Part shown: positions 53,360-62,024 of the stretch, in pieces
Numbering within the stretch: the stretch's first letter is position 1
How the letters are laid out: each line of letters opens with the position of its first letter
NCBI RefSeq assembly: GCF_002863225.1
Contig: NZ_PKEK01000049.1
Location: 112,115 to 176,114 of the forward strand
Length of the DNA: 64,000 nucleotides
Origin: Mycobacterium sp.
GTDB lineage: Bacteria; Actinomycetota; Actinomycetes; Mycobacteriales; Mycobacteriaceae
Direction of reading: 5' to 3'
Made by a program: the position numbers and the translations under genes
The notes under the pieces: model-generated
Told to the model about the DNA's origin: nothing
The model's database searches: none
Seen by the model: the letters and a program-made list of their open reading frames with translations, nothing else

Positions 53360-53385
53360 CTCTCAAATCTGAGAGTAGCATTACC
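53360..53385. promoter_or_regulatory. TetR-regulon operator B between the two ACAD genes
   Basis: CTCTCA-AATC-TGAGAG (53360-53375) is a perfect six-base inverted repeat. It continues TAGCATTACC, with -10 TAGCAT at 53376-53381 for the forward gene. Aligned with 50912-50938, about 20 of 24 positions agree with one gap, so both are probably bound by the same repressor. Confidence 0.72.
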
Positions 53386-53433
53386 GTTTGCGCCGTTCCG
53401 CGGCCTCAGCGACGACAGATTGGTCCAGAGTTC

Positions 53434-54594
53434 ATGCACTTTCATCTCGACGCCGATACCGATGTCTTTCGCGAGGGCGTGGTCAGCCATCTCCGGGAGG
53501 CGATGACTCCCGAGTTCGAGGAGCGGCTCTATCGCAGCGGTGTCGCGCACGACGACGGCTTCGCCAAGGGGCTTGTCGACCAGGGTTACTTCGCGCCCAG
53601 CTGGCCAGCTGAGTTCGGCGGACAGGACCGGACCGCCTGGGACGAGCAGGTGCTTGCCGAAGAGTTGATGCGTTTCGACGCCCCGATCTACCTGTCCGAG
53701 ACAACCCGCATGGTGGTGTCGATCATCCGCAACATCGGCAACCCGGCGATGCGAGAACGCATCGTGAGCGGCGCGATGAACGGTGACATCACGATTGCGC
53801 TCGGCTTCACCGAGCCCGAATGCGGATCCGATGTAGCGGCGGCAGCCACTCGAGCCGTACGCGAGGGTAACGAATGGATCATCAACGGCTCGAAGATGTT
53901 CACCACCAACGGCCACATTGCCGACTACATCTTCCTACTGGCGCGCACGAGCCCCGAGAAGCCAAAACACCAGGGGCTGACGATGTTTCTCGTACCCACC
54001 CAGAGCGCCGGGTTCGAGGCTCAACCGGTCTGGACGTTGTCCGGGGAACGTACGAACATCACCTTCTACGCCGACGTCCGGGTGGGTGACGAGTGGCGTA
54101 TCGGCGACGTCGACGCCGGCTGGCAGGTGCTCGGTCTTTCGCTGCAGGACGAGCACGCCTCCGGGTGGGGCCCGCACATCGTCCGACTACTCCACCACGC
54201 CGAACATTGGGCACAGAACACAGTTGATGCACACGGGTCACCCCGCGTCACCGATTCCGATGTCCGGCGCCGTCTTTCCCGAGTCGCGGTCGAAGTCGAG
54301 GTGTCGATGCTGCTTCAGCGCCGCTGCGTCTGGATGACCGAGAACGGCCAGATTCCGGTCGCCGAAGGCCCGATGTCCAAGCTCTTCAGCACCGAAGCTC
54401 TGGAACGCGCCAGCCAGGACATCTCTGAGCTGGTCGGCCCGGACAGCCTGCGCAGCTATTTAGAACCCACGGCGCCCGAACAGGGGCGGTTCGAGCACCT
54501 GCTGCGGTTTGCGCTGGGAACCACGATCTACGCCGGCACCAGTGAAGTACAGCGAACGATCATCGCCCAGCGCGGTCTCGGGCTACCCCGTTAG
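53434..54594 (+). CDS. Acyl-CoA dehydrogenase, long (FadE29-like) subunit
   Basis: A 386-residue acyl-CoA dehydrogenase. FAD-binding signatures are IALGFTEPECGSDVAAAATRA and WIINGSKMFTTNGHIADYIFL. The usual catalytic YEGT near the C-terminus reads YAGTSEVQR, so the common glutamate is missing here, as in heterotetrameric ACAD subunits where the base is elsewhere. It is divergent from the 345-residue ACAD gene and expected to pair with it. The ATG at 53434 fits family N-termini. Overlaps the convergent tetR gene by 12 bases. Confidence 0.87.
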   Translation: MHFHLDADTDVFREGVVSHLREAMTPEFEERLYRSGVAHDDGFAKGLVDQGYFAPSWPAEFGGQDRTAWDEQVLAEELMRFDAPIYLSETTRMVVSIIRNIGNPAMRERIVSGAMNGDITIALGFTEPECGSDVAAAATRAVREGNEWIINGSKMFTTNGHIADYIFLLARTSPEKPKHQGLTMFLVPTQSAGFEAQPVWTLSGERTNITFYADVRVGDEWRIGDVDAGWQVLGLSLQDEHASGWGPHIVRLLHHAEHWAQNTVDAHGSPRVTDSDVRRRLSRVAVEVEVSMLLQRRCVWMTENGQIPVAEGPMSKLFSTEALERASQDISELVGPDSLRSYLEPTAPEQGRFEHLLRFALGTTIYAGTSEVQRTIIAQRGLGLPR

Positions 54595-55371
54595 CTTTCG
54601 CGACCGACGCGGGGCAGCGCTGCGTGGCGCCGCCTTAGCGCGAGTCACCTTCGGCTTGGCGTCCGCAGGCGGCATCAGCGCACCGCGGCACCAGGCCCAC
54701 AGTTGGTCTTCGGTCATCTCCGCACCCTTGACGCCGAGGTGGAAAACGCCGATCTGAGCGAGAGCGGTCAGCGTCGAGTTCAGCAGCGTGGTCAACTGTG
54801 TCGGCGTCAAATCCTTGCGTACCAACCCCGCACGCGAGCACGCCGTGAGGATTTTGGTCAGCAGCTTCTGTTGCGGCTCCCAGATCTTGGCGAAGTCCGC
54901 CGGCCGCTCGATCTCCAGGCTCAGGTTGTAAATCGTCATCACGCGGCCGCCGAGGGCTTGCGATGATTCAGCGCGAGAAAGGAACCCGCGACAGAATGCT
55001 TCCAGCTGTTCCATCGGACCGTCGGCGGCCGAAACCTCCTGGCGAATGCCTTCGGTGAACTGGCTGGTGACGTTCTCGTAGAGCGCCAACAGCAGTTCTT
55101 CCTTACCCGCGAAATGCTGATAGAAGGCACGCAGGCTGAGATTCGAGCGGTCGATGAGTGTCTGGATCGTGAAGTCGGCGCGCCCGGATTCTTCGACCAA
55201 TTCGAGCGCGGTCGCCAGGAACCTCGAACTGCGGGCCAGCGCACGAGCTCTCGCCGAGCTCAGTCGCCGCTCGATGGTTCGCTCTTGCCACGTAGTTGCC
55301 GGCTCGACTTCGGCGTCAACAAGTTCCAAGACGGCTTCGGGTTCCCGCGCGGGACTCTTTCTGGCGTTCAT
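54583..55371 (-). CDS. TetR-family regulator of the acyl-CoA cluster
   Basis: A 262-residue regulator, longer than average because of a charged N-terminal arm (about residues 1-45) and a basic tail (RAKAAPRSAAPRRSRK). The helix-turn-helix is FTIQTLIDRSNLSLRAFYQHFAGKEELLL without the first helix shown, near residues 66-90. It lies centrally in the cluster and is divergent from the amidohydrolase gene. A half-site TGAGAAT at 55398-55404 is in its own upstream region, and related operators lie before three other genes. Best candidate for the shared regulator. Confidence 0.85.
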   Translation of the reverse strand: MNARKSPAREPEAVLELVDAEVEPATTWQERTIERRLSSARARALARSSRFLATALELVEESGRADFTIQTLIDRSNLSLRAFYQHFAGKEELLLALYENVTSQFTEGIRQEVSAADGPMEQLEAFCRGFLSRAESSQALGGRVMTIYNLSLEIERPADFAKIWEPQQKLLTKILTACSRAGLVRKDLTPTQLTTLLNSTLTALAQIGVFHLGVKGAEMTEDQLWAWCRGALMPPADAKPKVTRAKAAPRSAAPRRSRKLTG

Positions 55372-55597
55372 AACCGCCCAAGAATACCTCCCGACAGTGA
55401 GAATTTGCGATCTACCCGTACGTGTACCGCAATTATCGAATACGCGATCAGCGATTTCCGCGAGGCCTGAGGTTGTCGAAACCGCACGGTGCGCCGGCCG
55501 GGCCCAGCCACCACCACCGGCTCCATCGCTTCGTGCACAACCGGCAACAGACCCTTTCAACGCCGTCGAGGCCATGCGGTACGCTCGGAAACGACCA

Positions 55598-55614
55598 TTC
55601 TCATTCAGCGGAAT
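55598..55614. promoter_or_regulatory. TetR-regulon operator D before the amidohydrolase gene
   Basis: TTCTCA-TTC-AGCG-GAAT follows the same plan as operator A (TTCTCA-AAT-AGCG-AGAAT), 49 bases before the amidohydrolase start. One base shorter after AGCG and less symmetric, so the assignment is weaker than A and B. Confidence 0.5.
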
Positions 55615-55662
55615 CAGCGTTTCGCGAGATGAAGCCGCAGTTCGATGTTGAAGGAGTGCGCC

Positions 55663-56850
55663 TTGAGCGTGGACATCAAAATCGTGTCGCCGGACGATCA
55701 CCTGGTCGAGCCGGCCGATCTGTGGACCAGCCGGCTTCCCGGTCGCTACAAAGACATCGGACCGCGGATCGTCCGCACTCGCGGGCGGATGGATCCGACG
55801 GTCACGTCCGACGTCGCCTTCGTCGAGGACGCCGAGGGCCGCGACGCGGACATCTGGCGCTACGAAGACGCGGTGATCCCGATCCCGCTCATCAGCGCGG
55901 CCGCCGGTTACGACCTCGATGAGCTCACCACCGACCCGATCACCTACGACGAGATGCGACCGGGCTGCTACCGTCCAGCGGATCGGCTCGCCGACATGGA
56001 CATTGCCGGTATCGAAGCCTCGGCGTGCTTTCCCAACACGCTCGTGCGGTTTTGCGGCCAGCGCTTTCTCTACGGCAAGGACAAAGAGCTCGCGGAGTTG
56101 TGCGTCAAGGCGTACAACGACTTTCAGATCGACGAATGGGGTGGCAGTTCGGATGGTCGACTGATACCCCTTGGCATCATTCCACTGTGGGACGTCGAGC
56201 TCGCGGCGAAAGAAGTCGAACGGGTCGCCGCCCGCGGCATGCACTCGGTGTGCTTCTCCGAATTGCCCGCCCGCCTCGACCTGCCGTCCATTCACAGCGG
56301 CTACTGGGATCCGTTCTTCGCTGCGTGCGAGCAGAATGATGTAGGAATCATGCTGCACATCGGGTCGAGTTCCTCGCTCACCAAGTCCTCCCCCGACTCG
56401 CCACACGTCGTGACGAGTGCACTGATGGCGGTCAATTGCACTATCGCGATGGTGGATTGGCTGTTCTCCGGCAAGCTCAGACAATTCCCACGGCTGAAGC
56501 TTGCATTCGCCGAGGCGCAGGCGGGATGGATCCCTTACTACCTACAGCGAGTCGACGAAGTATGGGAAGACCGCCGGGCCTGGGGTGGCATTCATCCCCT
56601 GCTGACCGAACCACCGAGCAGCCAGGTACCCGGACGGGTGTGGTTCTCCACCTTCGGCGATCCGGTCGCGTTCCGCATCCTCGATCTGGTCGGTGAAGAT
56701 CAGCTGATGTTCGAGACCGATTATCCTCACAACGACACCAACTGGCCGCACAGCACCGAGGTCGCCAACAAGGCGACTGAGGGCCTGGATGAAGAAACCA
56801 AGCGAAAGGTGCTGTCTACCAACGCGAAGACCTTCTTCGGTCTCGAATGA
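55663..56850 (+). CDS. Amidohydrolase-family metal-dependent hydrolase (Amidohydro_2)
   Basis: A 395-residue TIM-barrel hydrolase or decarboxylase of the ACMSD-like group. Metal-site features are SPDDHLVEP at the N-terminus (only one His, with Asp at the usual first His), His232 in MLHIGSS and Asp353 in FETDYPHNDT. Such proteins in mycobacteria are often annotated as amidohydrolases in acyl-CoA clusters and could decarboxylate or hydrolyse a ring-opened product. AAGGAG six bases before it favours the TTG at 55663 over an ATG at 55645. Confidence 0.82.
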   Translation: MSVDIKIVSPDDHLVEPADLWTSRLPGRYKDIGPRIVRTRGRMDPTVTSDVAFVEDAEGRDADIWRYEDAVIPIPLISAAAGYDLDELTTDPITYDEMRPGCYRPADRLADMDIAGIEASACFPNTLVRFCGQRFLYGKDKELAELCVKAYNDFQIDEWGGSSDGRLIPLGIIPLWDVELAAKEVERVAARGMHSVCFSELPARLDLPSIHSGYWDPFFAACEQNDVGIMLHIGSSSSLTKSSPDSPHVVTSALMAVNCTIAMVDWLFSGKLRQFPRLKLAFAEAQAGWIPYYLQRVDEVWEDRRAWGGIHPLLTEPPSSQVPGRVWFSTFGDPVAFRILDLVGEDQLMFETDYPHNDTNWPHSTEVANKATEGLDEETKRKVLSTNAKTFFGLE

Positions 56851-56906
56851 CAGAGCAGCTCAGGTGTGCGGCCACCGCGGCTGCGCCAACCCAGCGATAG
56901 TAAACG

Positions 56907-57737
56907 CTACAGCGCCTTCCACTGCGGCTTGCGCTTCTCGAGGAAGGCACGTGGCCCCTCAACGGCGTCCTTGGTCAACGCCACCTTCATACGGTAGTTC
57001 TCGGCGAGCAGCTCGGCCTCGTAGATGGGCAATGTCATGCCTTTGCGCACCGCCATCCGCGAACCCCGAACTGCCAGCGGGGCATTGGAGTTCACCACCT
57101 CGGCGATCTCCCACGCGCGGTCCATCAACGAATCGTGGGACACGACCTCGGTGAATACGCCCAACTCGTAGGCGCGTTGGGCGTCGAGTCGTTCGTGCCG
57201 GCCCATCAGCACCAACCGCATCGCGACCGGAAGCGGGAGGATGCGAGCGAGCCTGACCGCTTCCCGCCCGGACGCAACCCCGATGCTGACGTGCGGATCC
57301 ATCAGCGTGGCGCGCTCGGATGCCAGCGTGATGTCCGCGGTGGTCACCAGATCCATCCCGGCGCCGCAGGCGATTCCATTGACGGCACAGATGATCGGCT
57401 TCGTCATCTGAAGCCACGGCGGAGTCGCCTCCTGGGGGGCGTCCCACTGCCGCATGGAACTCAGGATGGGTTCACCCTGATTGTCGATTCCTGCCGCGTT
57501 CTCCATGTCGTGGTCGGCCGCCTTGTTGACGTCCGCTCCGACGCACAGCGCGCGGCCGGCGCCGGTGATGATCACCGTCCAGATCTCCTGTGCGCGCTCG
57601 ATTTCGGCATAGACCGTGGCGAGTTCGGCGATCATCTCGTCGTTGATCGCGTTGAGGACCTCGGGTCGGTTCAGCGTCACGCATGCCGTGTGACCGCGAA
57701 CCTCGAACTCGATCGTGTCGTATTTGGTCGCCGTCAT
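56907..57737 (-). CDS. Enoyl-CoA hydratase/isomerase family protein
   Basis: A 276-residue crotonase. The oxyanion-hole segments are GAGRALCVGADVNKA and GIACGAGMDLVTTADITLASE, and the second catalytic-glutamate region reads HVSIGVASGREAVRLAR. The protein hydrates or isomerises an enoyl-CoA intermediate. It is the last gene of the reverse-strand set and 39 bases downstream of the D-2-hydroxyacid dehydrogenase gene. It may cover for the frameshifted hydratase at 50959. The start at 57737 is clear. Confidence 0.87.
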   Translation of the reverse strand: MTATKYDTIEFEVRGHTACVTLNRPEVLNAINDEMIAELATVYAEIERAQEIWTVIITGAGRALCVGADVNKAADHDMENAAGIDNQGEPILSSMRQWDAPQEATPPWLQMTKPIICAVNGIACGAGMDLVTTADITLASERATLMDPHVSIGVASGREAVRLARILPLPVAMRLVLMGRHERLDAQRAYELGVFTEVVSHDSLMDRAWEIAEVVNSNAPLAVRGSRMAVRKGMTLPIYEAELLAENYRMKVALTKDAVEGPRAFLEKRKPQWKAL

Positions 57738-57776
57738 ACGGAGCCCTCTCTCACAACTGTTGCAGTCCTGCGGATT

Positions 57777-58856
57777 TCACTCCGCGGCGGCGGTCGCATG
57801 GGCGGTCGGCCGGATCCCGAAGATGTCGTGAAAGCGCTCACAGTAGCGCGGCCAAACATCCGGGTTGAGCAGCCGAGGCGGCATGCTGCCGTTGAATATC
57901 ACCTGCCACTGCGCAGCGGTGGCAACGGCGATGTCACGTACCGCCTCCACCGTGATCCCGGCGATGTGTGGGGTGGCGACAACATTGCTCAACTGCAGCA
58001 GCGGATTGTCCGAGCGCGGTGGCTCCTGATGAAAGACATCCAGACCCGCGCCCGCGATCTCGCCACTGACAAGTGCCTCGTACAACGCTTCCTCATCGTG
58101 AACGGGTCCGCGCGCCGTGGTGATGAAATACGCGGTGGGTTTCATCGCAGCGAATTCGTCCTTGCCGATGAGACCCCTGGTCTCCTCCGTCAGTGGACAC
58201 GTCACCTGAACGAAGTCCGCGCGTCCCAACAGTTCGGTCAGCGTGACGCGATCGACGCCGCGAGCACGTGCGGTCGCATCGTCGAGGTACGGGTCGAACG
58301 CCAGGATGTCCATCGCGAAAGGCGCACACAGCTCGACCAACCGGCTGCCGATCGCGCCGAGCCCGATCACACCGAGCGTCTTGCCCGAAAGTTGAGTTCC
58401 TCGCAACACCATCCGATCACCGAGGTCGCCGGCGCGCAACACCCGGTCGGCCGTCGTGATCTTCTTCGCCAGGTCAAGCATGAAACCCAGCGCATGCTCG
58501 GCGACCGCCTCGGCGCCGGGGCCGGAGTTGTTGCACACGGCGATCCCTGCTCGCGTGCAGGCATCGACATCGATCACGTCGTAGCCGGCGCCGGCCGAGC
58601 AGACTGCCAGCAAATGCTCGCAGCGCTTGACCAGTGCGGCGTCAGCCAGCCACTGCGAGCCGTTGGCCACCGACGTGACATCGGTGCGAGTGGCCACCTG
58701 ATACCCGTGTGCGGATTCCAATGCAGCCCAGCCCTGTTCGTCAGGAGCTGCCAGATCGAGGTGAACCACCTCGATCTCGGCGGCCCGGAGGACCTCACCG
58801 GCGACTGGGTCGGTCCAACGCTCGTAGACCAGTCGTGGGCGACCGGCTACGCTCAC
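57777..58856 (-). CDS. D-isomer-specific 2-hydroxyacid dehydrogenase
   Basis: A 359-residue NAD-dependent dehydrogenase interconverting a 2-hydroxyacid and a 2-oxoacid. The Rossmann motif is GLGAIG at residues 165-170, and the catalytic residues are Arg249 (TTARGPV), Glu278 (VFHQEPP) and His297 (ATPHIAG). The GTG start overlaps the stop of the TauD-like gene in GTGA. Cotranscribed with an aldolase and a dioxygenase, it would reduce or oxidise a 2-oxoacid released by the aldolase. Confidence 0.88.
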   Translation of the reverse strand: MSVAGRPRLVYERWTDPVAGEVLRAAEIEVVHLDLAAPDEQGWAALESAHGYQVATRTDVTSVANGSQWLADAALVKRCEHLLAVCSAGAGYDVIDVDACTRAGIAVCNNSGPGAEAVAEHALGFMLDLAKKITTADRVLRAGDLGDRMVLRGTQLSGKTLGVIGLGAIGSRLVELCAPFAMDILAFDPYLDDATARARGVDRVTLTELLGRADFVQVTCPLTEETRGLIGKDEFAAMKPTAYFITTARGPVHDEEALYEALVSGEIAGAGLDVFHQEPPRSDNPLLQLSNVVATPHIAGITVEAVRDIAVATAAQWQVIFNGSMPPRLLNPDVWPRYCERFHDIFGIRPTAHATAAAE

Positions 58857-59971
58857 CGGCCGCCCACTTTGGGCTTCGCCTGGGCAGCCTTGAACATGTC
58901 GGCCAGGGCGGAGTCGACGTTCTTGTAGTCGTTGCGCGCGATGGCGCCGTCTCGGCCCTCCACAATGTCGTAGCCCAGTCGCAGGTCTTTGTTCTCCATG
59001 TGGAAATACTCGCGGCCGATCGGCAGACGCCGGTCCTGCTGCGGCACCTCCATCCATGCCCGCAAGAAGCAGCGAGCTTTTTTCGGGTCGGTGCTGCTCA
59101 CGAAATCTGACCGTGAGTGGCACATCGCGAAATTGTTGGCGACGGCCGCTTCGCCTGACTCCAAGCGGAATTCGACCTGCTGCTCGACGAGGATGTTCCT
59201 GAGCAATTCGACGGCCTCGGTCTGCTCGGCGGTGAACTCGCGGCCCAAGGTGTGCATGGCAGGCAAAATGCTGCTGTAAGTGAAGTTGATGCAGACCCTG
59301 CCGTCGATCTGCGAGAACACCGGCACGTCGTACGGTGTGACGTCCGGTTGGTCGTCGGGTTGCTCGCTGCGCCGGTGGTGCGGGAAGCCTTGATAGAGGA
59401 CACCTAACAGATCCGGGCGCTCATCGAGCATCCGGTTGTGCGCCGCGGGTCCGCTGGCGAACTGGCTCTCACCACCCTCTGCTGCCGGATAGACGCACAG
59501 CAACGAGAGGATGTCGGCTGCATCATTGTGCATCGCCAACTCGGCGCGCGATTTGGTACCACGAGCAGGCTGCACGCCGTTGGGCAGGATTTCCTCCTGG
59601 ACCCGCACCATCCGATGCCCGAACGAGTTGTTGGAGACGAGGTAGCCCAGGTGCGTGCAGAACGCCCAGTAGATACGTTCGAGATCCTCGATGGAATGCT
59701 GTTCGACCGGGAATCCGCGCACGCAGGCCAGACCTTTGCCGAACATCAGGTCGTGATAGAGCCTGGCAAGGTCGTCGTCCAGATCCGGATGACGCGCGTC
59801 GGCAGGACTGATCTCGTCTCGGTCTTTGCCGGCCGTCGCATGCAAGATCGATTCCAGCGCAGCCACATTGCGGGACGACAGGTCGAATGCGAAGTCTTCT
59901 TTGCTCGAGAAGTCGGCGCCAGTCCAAACCATCTGGTCGGACACTCGTTCGGTGTAGATCGCGGTGGGCAT
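58853..59971 (-). CDS. TauD/TfdA-family Fe(II)/2-oxoglutarate dioxygenase
   Basis: A 372-residue non-heme iron dioxygenase with the facial triad His148-x-Asp150 (AMHNDAAD) and His285 (MCHSRSDF), and the 2-oxoglutarate arginine at 304 (CFLRAWMEV). It hydroxylates an unactivated carbon at the cost of 2-oxoglutarate and O2. AGGAGG precedes the ATG at 59971, and a 12-base palindrome lies in its promoter region. It is translationally coupled to the D-2-hydroxyacid dehydrogenase gene. The substrate is unknown. Confidence 0.86.
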   Translation of the reverse strand: MPTAIYTERVSDQMVWTGADFSSKEDFAFDLSSRNVAALESILHATAGKDRDEISPADARHPDLDDDLARLYHDLMFGKGLACVRGFPVEQHSIEDLERIYWAFCTHLGYLVSNNSFGHRMVRVQEEILPNGVQPARGTKSRAELAMHNDAADILSLLCVYPAAEGGESQFASGPAAHNRMLDERPDLLGVLYQGFPHHRRSEQPDDQPDVTPYDVPVFSQIDGRVCINFTYSSILPAMHTLGREFTAEQTEAVELLRNILVEQQVEFRLESGEAAVANNFAMCHSRSDFVSSTDPKKARCFLRAWMEVPQQDRRLPIGREYFHMENKDLRLGYDIVEGRDGAIARNDYKNVDSALADMFKAAQAKPKVGGR

Positions 59972-59997
59972 CCAGTCCTCCTGCTGTCGTAAGACCG

Positions 59998-60009
59998 TAT
60001 TGAGCAATA
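59998..60009. promoter_or_regulatory. Palindrome in the TauD-like promoter region
   Basis: TATTG-AG-CAATA is a 12-base perfect palindrome, 26 bases before the TauD-like start. On the reverse strand TACGGT close by could be the -10 element. It separates this gene from the aldolase gene, suggesting an internal promoter. Confidence 0.35.
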
Positions 60010-60013
60010 GGTG

Positions 60014-60802
60014 TTATCCGTCGGAGCGACTTCCGAGTTCACGAAGCGCTTGCGCCCTGGTCGTCGCCGCCTCGGTCATCATCCCGACGTCCGTTCCCGC
60101 AGAGATGAAACGCAGACCCAGGCCCACGAACCGATCCAGCAGGTCAACTGACCTGATCCCGGCCACTCCCAGCGCCACTCCATGACTTCGGCATGCCGCC
60201 GCGACCGATTCTACTGCATGGTGGAAATGCTCATTCTCATACTGGCCGTGGATGCCCATTTCGGCCGTCAGATCGCTCGGACCGAGCAGGACCATATCGA
60301 CCCCTTCCACCCCCGCGATGTCGTCGCTCGCCTCCACCGCCGATGGCGTTTCGATCATCACCGCGACCACGGTGCGACGCTCCAGCGTGGCCGTCAATTC
60401 CGGTGCCGGACGCGGCTGATAACCGCTCACGGCATTGGGTCCGGAGATCGAACGATGCCCGACCGGCGGAAACCGGGCGGCAGCGACGACCGCTTGCGCC
60501 TCTGATTTCGAATTGACATGCGGCACAATGATTCCAACCGCGCCATTGTCGAGCACCCGGGCGATCACACTCGGGTCATGGGACGGCACTCGTACCAAAC
60601 CGGATATGCCCGCGCCGAGTGCGCTGGCACACAACATCGCAGCCGTGTCCAGCGAGGTCGACGTGTGCTCGAGATCGACGTAGACGGCGTCGTATCCGCA
60701 GGCCGCCGCGATGGCCGGCACATCTGGGGTGCGCGCGTTCAACAGCGCCAAGCACAGCACCAGACGATCTGCCCGCAGCTGGTCTCGCAGCGATTCGCGC
60801 AC
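60014..60802 (-). CDS. HpcH/HpaI aldolase-family protein
   Basis: A 262-residue class II aldolase of the HpcH/HpaI/citramalyl-lyase type, which cleaves 4-hydroxy-2-oxoacids or hydroxyacyl-CoA esters to pyruvate (or glyoxylate) and an aldehyde. The YVDLEHTSTS motif holds metal-site Glu45 and His46, LVRVPSHDP contains the substrate arginine, and VMIETPSAVE and LLGPSDLTAEMG the second metal Glu and Asp region. The GTG at 60802 is used. Divergent from the thiolase-like gene across an inverted-repeat operator. Confidence 0.87.
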   Translation of the reverse strand: MRESLRDQLRADRLVLCLALLNARTPDVPAIAAACGYDAVYVDLEHTSTSLDTAAMLCASALGAGISGLVRVPSHDPSVIARVLDNGAVGIIVPHVNSKSEAQAVVAAARFPPVGHRSISGPNAVSGYQPRPAPELTATLERRTVVAVMIETPSAVEASDDIAGVEGVDMVLLGPSDLTAEMGIHGQYENEHFHHAVESVAAACRSHGVALGVAGIRSVDLLDRFVGLGLRFISAGTDVGMMTEAATTRAQALRELGSRSDG

Positions 60803-60853
60803 GGGTCCACGTTAGCCCACCGAGAATCGGCATTGCGTGTATTCGTGAATGGC

Positions 60854-60870
60854 GTTATCGGTGTGATAAC
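60854..60870. promoter_or_regulatory. Operator-like inverted repeat between aldolase and thiolase-like genes
   Basis: GTTATC-GGTGT-GATAAC is a perfect six-base inverted repeat with a five-base spacer in the 76-base divergent gap, eight bases before the thiolase-like ATG. It differs from the TTCTCA operators, so a second regulator, not visible in the window, may bind it. Confidence 0.55.
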
Positions 60871-60878
60871 CATGTCGT

Positions 60879-62024
60879 ATGGCGTCCAACCGCGTTGCGC
60901 TAGTCGGCGTCGGGCTCTCCGATTGCGGTCGGGTGCCCGACAAGACCGCCATGGCCCTGATGGCCCAATCCTCACGACGGGCGATCGAAGATGCCGGGTT
61001 GACCAAGGACGACATCGACGGCTTCGGCGCGCACGGTTCGCTGCTGCCTCCTATCGAGGTGAGCGAATACCTGGGCCTGCGGCCGCAATGGGTCGACGCG
61101 ACGAACGTCGGAGGGTCCTCGTGGGAGGTGATGGCACGGCACGCCGCAGCGGCCATCTCGCTCGGTGAGATCGACGTCGCGTTGCTCACCTATGGCTCCA
61201 CCGCGCGCTCTGACGTCAAGCGCCGGGTACGCGCATCGGCGGCGACCATGGGCAGCGGCGGTGCGCTGCAATTCGAGATACCCTACGGCGCCACCCTGAT
61301 CGCCAAATACGCGATGGCTGCTCGCCGGCACATGATCGACTACGGCACCACGGTCGAGCAGCTGGCGGAAGTCGCGGTCGCAGCCCACGAATGGGCCGCG
61401 TTGAACGACAACGCTTTCGAGCGCGAGCGCATCACCGTCGACGACGTGGCAGCCGCACCGATGTTGGCCGACCCGTTCACCGCCAAGCACGTGTGTCTGC
61501 GCACCGACGGCGCTGGAGCGGTTGTCCTGGCCAGCGAACGGGTCGCGCGTAATTGTGCACAGGACCCGGTGTGGATCCTCGGCTCGGCGGACGCCACATC
61601 GCACGTCAGCATGAGCGAATGGGCTGACTTCACCACTTCGGCCGCGGCACGGTCAGGACCGCTTGCGTTCTCCCGGGCGGGTGTGTCCCCCGCCGACATC
61701 GACGTGTGCCAGCTCTACGACTCGTTCACGTCGACGGTCTTGCTGACCGTCGAAGATCTTGGCTTCTGCGCCAAAGGCGACGGTGGGCCATTCATCGAAT
61801 CGGGAGCGCTGCGTCCGGGCGGGTCGCTTCCGACCAACACCGACGGCGGTGGACTGGCATCCTGTCACCCAGGTATGCGCGGGATGTTCTTGATGGTCGA
61901 AGCGGTGAGGCAGCTGCGCGGCGAATGCGGCCCCAGGCAGGTCGGCGATGCACGTCTGGCGTGCGTGCACGCGATGGGTGGCTTCTTTTCGCACAGCGCC
62001 ACCATGATCCTGGGGAGGCAATGA
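60879..62024 (+). CDS. Thiolase-fold protein lacking the catalytic cysteine (Ltp2-like aldolase candidate)
   Basis: A 381-residue thiolase-superfamily protein. At the nucleophile position the sequence is TNVGGSSWEV (residues 75-84) with no cysteine, and the C-terminal region reads AMGGFFSHS without the second thiolase cysteine, so it cannot be a standard thiolase. The CQLYDSFTSTVLL segment resembles Ltp2, the steroid side-chain retro-aldolase. The next gene, coupled in ATGA, encodes a DUF35 protein, the partner such aldolases need. I therefore infer a retro-aldol cleavage of a beta-hydroxyacyl-CoA. Confidence 0.85.
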   Translation: MASNRVALVGVGLSDCGRVPDKTAMALMAQSSRRAIEDAGLTKDDIDGFGAHGSLLPPIEVSEYLGLRPQWVDATNVGGSSWEVMARHAAAAISLGEIDVALLTYGSTARSDVKRRVRASAATMGSGGALQFEIPYGATLIAKYAMAARRHMIDYGTTVEQLAEVAVAAHEWAALNDNAFERERITVDDVAAAPMLADPFTAKHVCLRTDGAGAVVLASERVARNCAQDPVWILGSADATSHVSMSEWADFTTSAAARSGPLAFSRAGVSPADIDVCQLYDSFTSTVLLTVEDLGFCAKGDGGPFIESGALRPGGSLPTNTDGGGLASCHPGMRGMFLMVEAVRQLRGECGPRQVGDARLACVHAMGGFFSHSATMILGRQ

